A DNA stretch of 64,000 nucleotides from Nonomuraea glycinis. Its GTDB lineage: Bacteria; Actinomycetota; Actinomycetes; Streptosporangiales; Streptosporangiaceae. Under the pieces are notes generated by a model. That model was not told the origin of the DNA. It searched no databases and saw only the letters and a program-made list of their open reading frames with translations. Position numbers and translations under genes: made by a program. Below, in pieces: positions 15,275 to 22,713 of this stretch (position 1 is the stretch's first letter; each line of letters opens with the position of its first letter). The DNA lies in assembly GCF_014646515.1 (NCBI RefSeq), contig NZ_BMNK01000001.1, positions 352,745 through 416,744 on the forward strand, read 5' to 3'.

Positions 15275-16405
15275 TCAAGAGATGGGCGATTCAGAGGAGA
15301 CCATCGCAAGATGCTGCCGGGCTTCCCTGACTTCGGGTATATTCTGCCATTTGGCCGACTCGCGAAGAATGTCCGCCACGCGCTTATTCACCCGCGCTGA
15401 TGATACGAAGGGCACTGCCCTTGTCAGCAACGCGATTCGATCAGCGGCGAGGCCAGGATCGGCGGCCTTTATCGCTGTCTGTACTTGGCGGCCGATGTAC
15501 TGCGCACGGAAGAGCGGTGAGTATTCTCCTATGTCGTCCGCTGCCCGCCGTAGCAGGGCGCCGGCCTCGTCATAGCGACCGAGCCTGCTCAGACCTATGG
15601 CGACATCCCCCACAATGACCGCCTCGGTGAACGGCGACAAGCCGTCAACGTTGAGTGCCCTGTCGAGGGTGTCTCTCGCCGCTACGGAGTTTTCCGGTAT
15701 ACGTGCGAGCGAACGACCGAGCCTCATGGCCAGCGATGCCGCTCTGCTGGGCGGAAGGTCCGGGAGGTTCAGCCCTCGACGGGCATACATGATGGCCCTG
15801 GCGGCATCACCACGGTAGAGGGCGACGCGGCTCAGGCTCTCCATGGCGTGGGCCTCGGCACCGGTGTCGGCGGCGCGGTGCGCAAGCTCCAAAGCGAGCA
15901 TGCCTGTGCGCTCGGCATGCGCGAGCTTCCCGGCGTCGTACAGCACCAGCGTGGCTTGATACGCCATCTCGGAAACGGCACTCTGGAGCCGACTCCCGGA
16001 TATGCCGGCTATCTTGTCGACGTTCTTCACGTGGCTCAGTGCGCGAGAGGCGAGAGGTATGCCGCCGGATTCGTAGCGATTCCGCGCCAGGCTTTCGGCC
16101 AAGGTGCTCACATAGTCAGGGTCTTGGTAGGGGTTCTTTTTAGTAGAAGGTACGAATACAGACGCGGCGGCTACGAGAAATTCCCGGCGTTCCACAGGCT
16201 CCTCCGTTACTGGAGACATTCGAACTTCCCAGCCAACGCGAGCGAGCAGGGCGGTTGCCCTGGCAGTCGTTGTGTCCCTGAGTCCTCTGGACACATGACT
16301 GACCCAGGTCTGTGACACGCCTAGTTCCCGTGCGAGACCAGCTTGCGTCCATCCCCGCTGCGCCATGATCGCTTTGAGAGCGTCTGGGAAGGTGCGAACG
16401 TCCAT
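15275..16405 (-). CDS. XRE-family helix-turn-helix regulator with TPR-like domain
   Basis: A 376-residue regulator with an N-terminal XRE HTH at about residues 5-60 (AIMAQRGWTQAGLARELGVS, then QTWVSHVSRG). It is followed by ERREFLVAAASVF and an alpha-helical TPR-like domain (ALELAHRAADTGAEAHAMES and similar repeats), the common actinobacterial Xre/TPR architecture. It is the first gene of the graspetide operon, on the same strand, ending 97 bases before the TTG start of tgmA. It probably regulates the operon and perhaps the two divergent genes. A 15-bp palindrome lies 44-58 bases upstream of its start. Confidence 0.88.
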   Translation of the reverse strand: MDVRTFPDALKAIMAQRGWTQAGLARELGVSQTWVSHVSRGLRDTTTARATALLARVGWEVRMSPVTEEPVERREFLVAAASVFVPSTKKNPYQDPDYVSTLAESLARNRYESGGIPLASRALSHVKNVDKIAGISGSRLQSAVSEMAYQATLVLYDAGKLAHAERTGMLALELAHRAADTGAEAHAMESLSRVALYRGDAARAIMYARRGLNLPDLPPSRAASLAMRLGRSLARIPENSVAARDTLDRALNVDGLSPFTEAVIVGDVAIGLSRLGRYDEAGALLRRAADDIGEYSPLFRAQYIGRQVQTAIKAADPGLAADRIALLTRAVPFVSSARVNKRVADILRESAKWQNIPEVREARQHLAMVSSESPIS

Positions 16406-16448
16406 GGCGTGAGCGTATAGCTGAAAGCAATCTCTTCTCTATGTCGCT

Positions 16449-16463
16449 ATTGCTCTAAGCAAT
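16449..16463. promoter_or_regulatory. Perfect palindrome, candidate XRE operator
   Basis: ATTGCT-CTA-AGCAAT lies between the XRE gene (start 16405) and the divergent gene at 16564. Another half-site, AGCAAT, occurs at 16426-16431. This is the only strong dyad in the 158-base gap, so it is the best candidate binding site for the adjacent regulator. Confidence 0.5.
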
Positions 16464-16563
16464 TCCCTTGCTGGTGCTGCCAGAAACCGGTCGTAACCAT
16501 GGTGGCCCAACCGTGAGGGAGATCACCGCACCGGGAGTGTGGTGAGCCGATGGAGGGCAACGG

Positions 16564-16971
16564 ATGATTCACGAACTGTTGGAAAGAGCAGCCGAAGAGA
16601 ACCCTGTCCGCGAGCCGATCAGCGACGTCGTCGCCGGTCGGCATGACGAAGCGCTGGCCAAGCTACGGCTACTGCTGACCAAGCGCGGAATGCGTAGCCA
16701 GGTGGTCGAATGGCTCAAGCTCACGCTCAGGTCGTCAAGGTTTCCCCTCCAGCCCACGAGTTCTCTCGTCCGGTATCCGCCGGAGCTGCTGGTCTTCTCT
16801 CCTCAAGGGTGGCGCGTCGCCACCGTGCGGATAGCGCCACGGTCCAGCGCGTACATCGTGGAGGTTGCCCAGGCCGGGAAGAACGACATTGTCCTCCCCG
16901 ACAGGGTGACGCTGGTCCCCGGAGACTCGCCCGACAAGGCCGCCGCGCTGATCCCGGGCTACAGGCCATGA
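16564..16971 (+). CDS. Hypothetical protein, 135 residues
   Basis: A family I do not recognise. The ATG at 16564 is preceded by GGAGG at seven bases, a strong site. The N-terminal half is helical and charged (AEENPVREPISDVVAGRHDE). The C-terminal half looks beta-rich (PPELLVFSPQGWRVATVRI, SSAYIVEVAQAG). There is no signal peptide or membrane segment. It overlaps the next gene by ATGA, so the two form a translationally coupled pair. The pair diverges from the XRE regulator of the graspetide operon and may be regulated with it. The DNA is less GC-rich than the genome average by eye, like the graspetide genes. Confidence 0.65.
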   Translation: MIHELLERAAEENPVREPISDVVAGRHDEALAKLRLLLTKRGMRSQVVEWLKLTLRSSRFPLQPTSSLVRYPPELLVFSPQGWRVATVRIAPRSSAYIVEVAQAGKNDIVLPDRVTLVPGDSPDKAAALIPGYRP

Positions 16972-17180
16972 ACTGCGAAGACCTCGAAGCGCGGTACGGC
17001 CGGGACTGGCACATCTATCCCCTGCGCTGGGGAACGGCGGCGGTCAGAAAGCGTGTACCGACTTCCGAACAGTTCGGGCAGGGCTACTTGTACGCCCTGA
17101 TCGGCGCGAACCCGGACGACCTGGCGAGTCAACTCGACCAGCAGCCAGACCGCCGGATCTCCACCCAGCGTCCTATGTAG
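16968..17180 (+). CDS. Hypothetical protein, 70 residues
   Basis: A small unrecognised protein beginning MNCEDLEARYGRDWHIYPLR and ending in a polar tail. Its ATG overlaps the TGA of the preceding gene (ATGA), which supports real expression by coupled translation. The mid-section RVPTSEQFGQGYLYALIGAN is the only segment that looks structured. No enzyme motif or membrane segment is visible. Confidence 0.6.
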   Translation: MNCEDLEARYGRDWHIYPLRWGTAAVRKRVPTSEQFGQGYLYALIGANPDDLASQLDQQPDRRISTQRPM

Positions 17181-17217
17181 GGCGGCGCAGTTGAGCCACC
17201 TGGATGGGGAAAGGCCG

Positions 17218-18186
17218 TCAGGCCGGTAGTTCACCGGAGCCCCGGGGGATCAGGCGTACCGGGAGCAGCGGATGCTCCGACGGTCCGGTGTCGCCGTGCA
17301 TGCGGCGGAACAGCAGCTCGGCCGCCACCCGGCCCATCTGCGCCGGGTCCTGCGCCACCACCGTCACGCCGGGGACGAGCAGGTCCGCCAGCTCGAAGTC
17401 GTCGAACCCGACCAGCGCCGGCAGCCGCCCGGCCAGGGCCCGCAGCGCGGTGACGGTGAGCCTGCCGTTTCCGGTGAACAGCGCGGTGGGCGGGGCGTCC
17501 AGGGCCAGCATGCGATCGACGTCGGCGCGTACGCCCGCTGGGGTGGGCGTCCGCATGGCGACGAGGCGCTCGTCGAACAGGTGCCCCAGGGCGGCGCGGA
17601 AGCCGTGCAACCGCCGGGCGGCGGTGAAGATCGACGGCTCGTCGCCGAGGAAGGCGATCCTGGTGTGCCCGTGCCCGAGCAGGTGACGGACCGCCAGGCC
17701 GGCCCCGCCGGCGTTGTCGGTGAGCACGGTGTCGACGTCGAGACCCGGCCCCGGCGGCCGGTCCACGAACACCGCCGGCGTGCCCGCCTCAAGCTCGGGC
17801 CGCAGGTAGGAGTGGTCCGCGCCGGCCGGCACCACGATCAGCCCGCCCACCCGCCGGGCGCAGAAGGCGCCCACCAGCTCGCGCTCCCGGACGGGATCCT
17901 CGCTGGACGAGCCGCTCAGCAGCATGCAGCCGTAGCCGGTGGTGACGTCCTCGACCGCGCGGCTCAGCACGGCGTAGAACGGGTCGGCGACGTCCTCGAT
18001 GACCAGCCCGACGGTCGCGGTCCGCCCGCTGCGCAGCACGCTGGCGCTCTCGTTGCGGCTGTAGCCGAGCAGCTCGATGGCCTCGCGCACGCGTTCGGCG
18101 GTTCCCGGGTGGACGCCCGGCTCGCCGTTCACCACGCGGGACACCGTCTTGAGCGCCACGCCCGCCGCCGAGGCGACGTCCTTCAT
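17218..18186 (-). CDS. LacI-family transcriptional regulator
   Basis: A 322-residue LacI/GalR repressor. The HTH and hinge are at residues 1-55 (MKDVASAAGVALKTVSRVVN, hinge-like SASVLRSGRTATVG). A type I periplasmic-binding-like effector domain follows, with GLVIEDVADPFYAVLSRAVE, GGLIVVPAG, FVDRPPG and LVGFDDFELADLLVPGVT. The ATG at 18186 was chosen because the HTH starts at residue 1, as is normal, with AGGAG 11 bases upstream. The neighbouring MFS gene at 18268 is divergent, 81 bases away, so the repressor may control it. The ligand is unknown. Confidence 0.92.
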   Translation of the reverse strand: MKDVASAAGVALKTVSRVVNGEPGVHPGTAERVREAIELLGYSRNESASVLRSGRTATVGLVIEDVADPFYAVLSRAVEDVTTGYGCMLLSGSSSEDPVRERELVGAFCARRVGGLIVVPAGADHSYLRPELEAGTPAVFVDRPPGPGLDVDTVLTDNAGGAGLAVRHLLGHGHTRIAFLGDEPSIFTAARRLHGFRAALGHLFDERLVAMRTPTPAGVRADVDRMLALDAPPTALFTGNGRLTVTALRALAGRLPALVGFDDFELADLLVPGVTVVAQDPAQMGRVAAELLFRRMHGDTGPSEHPLLPVRLIPRGSGELPA

Positions 18187-18267
18187 CGTCGGTCTCACTC
18201 CTGGATCCTGCCTTACCCGCCGACCGCCGGACAACGTTGTCAAGGGCCTGTGCCAGAGTAAGTCGCT

Positions 18268-19431
18268 ATGGCGCCGAGATCCGCACTGCTCATGGCCGGT
18301 TTTCTGCTGGCCGCACTCAACCTGCGCCCGGCGATCGCGGGCCTCTCGCCGCTGCTCGACGAGGTCATGAAAGACGTCGGCCTCACCCCGGCGGCCGGCG
18401 GCGCCATCACCACCGTCATGATCGTCTGCCTGGGGGTGTTCGGGCCGCTCGCCCCGCTCCTGGCCAGGCGGATCGGCCTGGACCGCACCCTGCTGCTCGG
18501 GCTGGTCGTGCTCGCCACCGGCATCGCCCTGCGCAGCCTGGACGGGCCCCTCATGCTCTACACGGGCGCCGCCGTCGCGGCCACGGCCATCGCGGTGATG
18601 AACGTCATCATGCCCGGCGTCGTCAAACAGCACTTCCCGGCCCGGGTGAACCTCATGACCGGCGTCTACGTCTCCGCCATCGTGAGCGGGGCCGCCATCG
18701 CCTCGGGGGCGCTCATCCCGCTGGAGCGGCTCACCGGGCTCGACTGGCGCGGCGTCTCGGCGCTGCTGGCCGTGCCCGCGCTGGCCGCCGCGCTGCTCTG
18801 GCTGCCGCAGGCGCTCCGCCGGCACACCAGGCCGCCGCGCGACGGGCCCAGCGCGTTCGGCCTGCTGCTGCGCAGCCGGGTGACCTGGTACGTGACCGCG
18901 TTCATGGGCCTGCAGTCGTTCACCTTCTACGTCATGCTCGCCTGGCTCCCGACGATCTTCCTGGAGGCGGGCATCCCGGCCGACCAGGCCGGCTACCTGC
19001 TGAGCGCGACCACCGTCGTCCAGGTGGGCGCCACGCTCGTGGTGCCGATCCTGGCCGGCCGGCGGCACTCGCAGGTCTGGTACGTGTACGTCTCGTCGGC
19101 GCTGACCGCCGCGGGCTACCTGGGCGTGCTGCTGGCTCCGGCCACGCTGCCCTGGCTGTGGATGATCGTGCTCGGGGTCGGGCAGGGGGCGTCGTTCGCG
19201 CTGGCCTTGCTGATCATCGCGCTGCGCCCGGCGAATCCGGTGCTGGTCACCGCGCTGTCCGCGATGGCCCAGTCGGTGGGCTATCTGCTCGCCGCGCTGG
19301 GGCCGGTGCTGTTCGGGCTGCTGCGGGAGGTGTCCGGCGGCTGGTGGGCGCCGCTGGCGTTCGGGATCGCCGTGGTGGGGGCGCAGACGGTCGCTGGCTG
19401 GTTCGCCGGACGCCCTGCTACCTTAGGTTAG
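18268..19431 (+). CDS. MFS transporter, CynX/NimT-like
   Basis: A 387-residue major facilitator with 12 hydrophobic segments and the family's typical opening (LMAGFLLAALNLRPAIAGLS, with the conserved N-L-R-P). In this family NLRP is shared by CynX (cyanate) and NimT (nitroimidazole) type transporters. The substrate here is unknown. It is divergent from a LacI regulator. Its stop codon TAG (19429-19431) lies inside the iron box of the next gene. Confidence 0.88.
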   Translation: MAPRSALLMAGFLLAALNLRPAIAGLSPLLDEVMKDVGLTPAAGGAITTVMIVCLGVFGPLAPLLARRIGLDRTLLLGLVVLATGIALRSLDGPLMLYTGAAVAATAIAVMNVIMPGVVKQHFPARVNLMTGVYVSAIVSGAAIASGALIPLERLTGLDWRGVSALLAVPALAAALLWLPQALRRHTRPPRDGPSAFGLLLRSRVTWYVTAFMGLQSFTFYVMLAWLPTIFLEAGIPADQAGYLLSATTVVQVGATLVVPILAGRRHSQVWYVYVSSALTAAGYLGVLLAPATLPWLWMIVLGVGQGASFALALLIIALRPANPVLVTALSAMAQSVGYLLAALGPVLFGLLREVSGGWWAPLAFGIAVVGAQTVAGWFAGRPATLG

Positions 19432-19440
19432 GCTTACCTA
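19423..19440. promoter_or_regulatory. IdeR/DmdR1-type iron box
   Basis: TTAGGTTAGGCTTACCTA closely matches the actinobacterial iron-box consensus TTAGGTTAGGCTAACCTAA. It sits 17 bases before the GTG start of the FhuF-like gene and overlaps the upstream stop codon. Iron-bound IdeR/DmdR would block transcription, so the gene should be expressed under iron limitation. Confidence 0.85.
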
Positions 19441-19457
19441 TAGATAGGGGACAGGGC

Positions 19458-20123
19458 GTGCTGACCGAGCTGCTCGACCGTATGGCCGCCGAGCGTGGCG
19501 GTGTTCTCGGCGTCGAGCCGAAGCTGGTCATCGACCCGGACGAGAGCTGGACGCCCGTCACCGAGCTGGTGCGGGAGCCGTACACCCTGCTCGGGCAGTT
19601 GGTGGACGCGACCGCCGCGCGCTGGAACGCGCCGCGGCACGTCGGCGCGGCGCTGTTGTGGAAGACCTATTCCTACTGGCACACGATGCCGCTGGCGCTC
19701 GGCTGGGCGCTGGACGGGCGGATCCCGGTCATGCGGCTGGCCGACACCTACTTCAAGGAGTCCGAGGCCGGGATCACGGTCGCGGCCACGGACGTGCGGT
19801 GGGCCGCCGACGCCGAGGCGATCGGGGACGTGCTCGCCGAGTCGCAGGCGCCGCTGGTCAAGGTGCTCAGCGCGATGGCCAAGGTGGGGGAGCGGACCCT
19901 GTGGGGCTCGACCGCCGAGGCGTTCGCGCACCCCCTGACCCAGGTCATGCCGGGCGACTACATGGCGCTGCTCAAGCGGATCGGCAAGCCCGTCGACGGG
20001 CTGGTCGAGCCCGCCGACGACGCCTACTTCCGCAGGACCTGCTGCCTGTGGGTCACCCTGCCGGACGCGCAGGCCTGCGGAAGCTGCTGCGTGCTCAGGC
20101 CACGGCGCTCCCCGTCTCCGTGA
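19458..20123 (+). CDS. FhuF-like ferric-siderophore reductase, [2Fe-2S]-binding
   Basis: A 221-residue cytoplasmic protein likely to reduce iron from imported ferric siderophores. The diagnostic C-terminal cysteine set is present: Cys195-Cys196, then ten residues, Cys207, two residues, Cys210 (RRTCCLWVTL, ACGSCC), the CC-x10-C-x2-C pattern of FhuF's [2Fe-2S] centre. An extra Cys211 follows. The central region (GAALLWKTYSYWHTMPLALG) is typical of the FhuF/IucA-related fold. GTG 19458 is preceded by AGGGGAC and, 17 bases upstream, by the iron box. The 3' end overlaps the convergent cysteine dioxygenase gene by 29 bases. Confidence 0.9.
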   Translation: MLTELLDRMAAERGGVLGVEPKLVIDPDESWTPVTELVREPYTLLGQLVDATAARWNAPRHVGAALLWKTYSYWHTMPLALGWALDGRIPVMRLADTYFKESEAGITVAATDVRWAADAEAIGDVLAESQAPLVKVLSAMAKVGERTLWGSTAEAFAHPLTQVMPGDYMALLKRIGKPVDGLVEPADDAYFRRTCCLWVTLPDAQACGSCCVLRPRRSPSP

Positions 20124-20679
20124 GCGTCGCCGGGTGCGTCTCCGGGAGTGCCGCCGTGGCGGCGTTGTCCATGGGTCGCAACTCGTCGGCGTAGCTCACC
20201 GAGACGCGGCGCATGACGCCGGTGTCGTCGATGGAGTACTGACCCAGCCGCCACAGCGGCGGTGAGTAGGCGTGGATGGAGACGCTGTGCTCCACCGCGC
20301 CGGTGAGCCGGTGGATGTGGTCGGGCCCGAAGGAGAACGACTGTCCCTCGCTGACCACGGTCTCCAGGTGCTCGCCGCCGATGCGCGGGTTGCACTCCAG
20401 CAGCGCGCCGCTGACGACGTGCACCGCGCCGGAGGACAGGTCGTGGTCGTGCCAGCCGGTGTCGTCCTCGGGCCGCCAGCACAGTAGCCACACGTCGATG
20501 TACGCGTCCCGGTGGAGCGAGGCGTAGTGCCTGCCGCCGTCCGCAGGGAAGTCGACCTGCTCCTGCCAGCGGGCAGGGTCGGCCGCCAGCCGGTTGACCA
20601 GATCGCGCAGCTCACGGCGGTCGAGCGTGCGTTCGGGGAGGGGGGAGCTCCCATCCTGGCTGCCGTGCTGCTCGTTCAC
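20095..20679 (-). CDS. Cysteine dioxygenase (cupin type)
   Basis: A 194-residue member of the type I cysteine dioxygenase family, oxidising cysteine to cysteine sulfinate with mononuclear iron. Metal ligands are His77 and His79 (GWHDHD) plus a third His in FGPDHIHRL (121/123). IHAYSPPL carries the conserved Tyr138. The Cys that forms the Cys-Tyr crosslink in mammalian CDO is absent (Gly at that position), as in most bacterial forms. The gene overlaps the upstream amidohydrolase gene by four bases, so the two are co-translated. Confidence 0.88.
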   Translation of the reverse strand: MNEQHGSQDGSSPLPERTLDRRELRDLVNRLAADPARWQEQVDFPADGGRHYASLHRDAYIDVWLLCWRPEDDTGWHDHDLSSGAVHVVSGALLECNPRIGGEHLETVVSEGQSFSFGPDHIHRLTGAVEHSVSIHAYSPPLWRLGQYSIDDTGVMRRVSVSYADELRPMDNAATAALPETHPATLTETGSAVA

Positions 20680-21536
20680 GAACGAGTCTCCTTCCTGCCG
20701 AGTAGGCGACGTGGGTTGGTGACGCGGATGGCATGGGCGGCCGCCTGACCGAGGCCGGGGTCAGGGGCGGTGGCGTAGGGGGCGTCGGAGCCGTTGACGA
20801 CCACGTCGACGCCGAGCTCGCGGACGATCGCGTCGATCGCGCGCGGGCCGTAGGAGGAGGTCTCCACGTAGCAGCGGGGATCGACCTCGCCCCGGCCGCC
20901 GCCGCCCCGGGTCATGAGCCGTTCGGAGTGCAGCGGGGCCAGCCCGGCCAGCAGGGCGAAGCAGACGCGCAGCCGGGGGTGCCGGGGCCGGACGGCGGCG
21001 TGGAAGTGGTGCCAGGCCTGGTGCATCTGCTGGACGTACGGCACCACGGCCGGCCACCAGGACGGCGCGCCCGGGGGCGTGGCGCACGGACCGGGGTGGA
21101 CGAACAGCGGCAGGTCCCGGTCGGTGAGCACCTCCAGCAGCCGGTCGTCGAACGCGGCCGTCGCGGGCATCTGCAGCCCGGCCAGGCCCCGGTCCAGATC
21201 CTTGGCCAGCCGCTCCGGATCGGGCTCGCTGTGGCAGGTGGCGGCCCAGGCGCCGAACGGCTCGGGCAGCGCCAGCGAGCCGTCGTGGTAGGCGTCGATC
21301 AGCGGCCAGGCCTCCTCGGGCGGCAGCGACTCGATGCCGAGCGGGCTGGAGAGCGAGACCAGGGCCAGCTCCAGGCCCGTGGTGTCGCGTTCGTCGTGGG
21401 CCGTGGGGTCGACCTGGTAGGGAGGCTCGTCGTCGAGGAGCAGCGTCCAGCCGTCCAGGCGGGGCGGCGAGGTGCGGCGACGCAGGGCGTCGACGAACGC
21501 ACCGGTCCATAGGTGCTGGTGCACGTCGATACTCAT
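20676..21536 (-). CDS. Amidohydrolase-family protein (TIM barrel)
   Basis: A 286-residue metal-dependent hydrolase or decarboxylase. The metal site starts with DVHQHLW (His6, His8). A later VHPG and a C-terminal NGSDAPYA (metal Asp) complete the amidohydrolase-2 pattern. ATG 21536 was chosen over the GTG two codons upstream because GGGGAGG lies seven bases before it. It is the first gene of a two-gene operon with cysteine dioxygenase. The substrate is unknown. Confidence 0.8.
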   Translation of the reverse strand: MSIDVHQHLWTGAFVDALRRRTSPPRLDGWTLLLDDEPPYQVDPTAHDERDTTGLELALVSLSSPLGIESLPPEEAWPLIDAYHDGSLALPEPFGAWAATCHSEPDPERLAKDLDRGLAGLQMPATAAFDDRLLEVLTDRDLPLFVHPGPCATPPGAPSWWPAVVPYVQQMHQAWHHFHAAVRPRHPRLRVCFALLAGLAPLHSERLMTRGGGGRGEVDPRCYVETSSYGPRAIDAIVRELGVDVVVNGSDAPYATAPDPGLGQAAAHAIRVTNPRRLLGRKETRS

Positions 21537-21601
21537 GATCACGCCTCCCCTTATTTCCTACCGACTTTATAGGTAAACCCTACATTGTGGGAATCGAGCT
21601 G

Positions 21602-21641
21602 GTGAACCGCTTCACTGATACGCTTCAGTGAACCGCTTCAC
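21602..21641. promoter_or_regulatory. Three phased LacI-type operators
   Basis: GTGAACCGCTTCAC occurs at 21602-21615 and again at 21628-21641. Between them, ACTGATACGCTTCAGT (21614-21629) is a weaker copy of the same dyad. Centres are 13 bases apart. The site is 76 bases before the LacI gene and on the upstream side of the amidohydrolase operon, so it could control both. Confidence 0.65.
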
Positions 21642-21717
21642 ATGAGAGATTGTCAACGTCGCGCATCCTTACCAGGCACCCGCCCTGGCTGTCGGTGTCA
21701 GCCCATAAGGTTGTCGG

Positions 21718-22713
21718 ATGGCTCGGAAGAGAGCGACGATTCGGGAAGTGGCCCAGGCGACCGGCCTGTCACCGGCCGCCGTCTCCTACGCGCTGCGTGG
21801 TCTGCAGGTCTCCGAGGAGACGATGGAGCGGGTCCGCGCGGCGGCGGCCGAGCTGGGCTACGAGGCCGACCCCATCGCCAGAGCGCTGGCCAGCGGCCGC
21901 ACCGGCATGATCGGCCTGCTCTGCGGCTCGCTGGAGGACCTCTGGCAGCAGTCGCTCGCCGTCGGCATCAGCCGCGGCCTGCGCGAGAAGGACCGCTACG
22001 CGCTCATCCTGGACGCCGTCGGCGATCCCGACCGCGAGCGCGCCCTCGCCCAGCAGCTCCGCGACCAGCGCGTCGACGGCATGATCGTGCAGCCGATCGA
22101 CCCCGCCGCGCCCTTCTGGGCCCAGCTGTGCGAGTCGCTGCCGGTGGTCGCGATCGGCGACTCCCTGCCCGGCACCGCCGGTGAGGTCATCTTCGACAAC
22201 CGGCGCGGCGTCACCCTCGCCCTGGAGCACCTGCGCGCGCTCGGCCACCGCTGCATCGGCGTCCTCACCCCCACCCGGGCCAGCACACCCGACCGCCCGG
22301 CCGACGTGCACGTCACGGCCGAGGGCGAGCGGCTCGGCCTGGACATCCGGGTCGCCACCGCCCAGCACGGCCTGGCCGCCGCCACCCAGGCGGCCCACGA
22401 CCTGCTCGCCGACGGCCGGCCGAGCGCCGTCTTCTGCTTCGCCGACTCGATCGCCTATGGCGTCTACGCCGCGGCGGGAGAGCTGGGGCTGTCCATCCCC
22501 CGCGACATCTCGGTCATGGGCTACGACGCCCATCCCATGTCCGGCCTGCTCACGCCGGGTCTGTCCACCGTCGACTGGAACATCGACGGCATCGTCCGGG
22601 CCGCCGTCCGGCTGATGGCCGCCGCCGCAGACGGAGGCACCCGCCGCCGCCGGATCGTCCAGCAGCCCACCCTCCGCCAACGCGGCTCCGTCGCCGACCT
22701 GACGACCTCCTAG
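21718..22713 (+). CDS. LacI-family transcriptional regulator
   Basis: A 331-residue LacI/GalR regulator with HTH at residues 5-30 (ATIREVAQATGLSPAAVSYA), hinge near DPIARALASGRTGMIG, and an effector domain (DQRVDGMIVQPIDPAAPFW, SVMGYDAHPMSGLLTPGLST). The three operator-like dyads upstream suggest autoregulation and control of the divergent amidohydrolase/cysteine dioxygenase pair. The stop codon overlaps the convergent lyase stop by four bases (CTAG). The ligand is unknown. Confidence 0.92.
   Translation: MARKRATIREVAQATGLSPAAVSYALRGLQVSEETMERVRAAAAELGYEADPIARALASGRTGMIGLLCGSLEDLWQQSLAVGISRGLREKDRYALILDAVGDPDRERALAQQLRDQRVDGMIVQPIDPAAPFWAQLCESLPVVAIGDSLPGTAGEVIFDNRRGVTLALEHLRALGHRCIGVLTPTRASTPDRPADVHVTAEGERLGLDIRVATAQHGLAAATQAAHDLLADGRPSAVFCFADSIAYGVYAAAGELGLSIPRDISVMGYDAHPMSGLLTPGLSTVDWNIDGIVRAAVRLMAAAADGGTRRRRIVQQPTLRQRGSVADLTTS

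Noticed and set aside
21555..21590. Second iron box upstream of the amidohydrolase operon
   Set aside because: The site shares TTACCTATA with the real iron box but matches only about 11 of 19 consensus positions, and the operon has no clear iron role.
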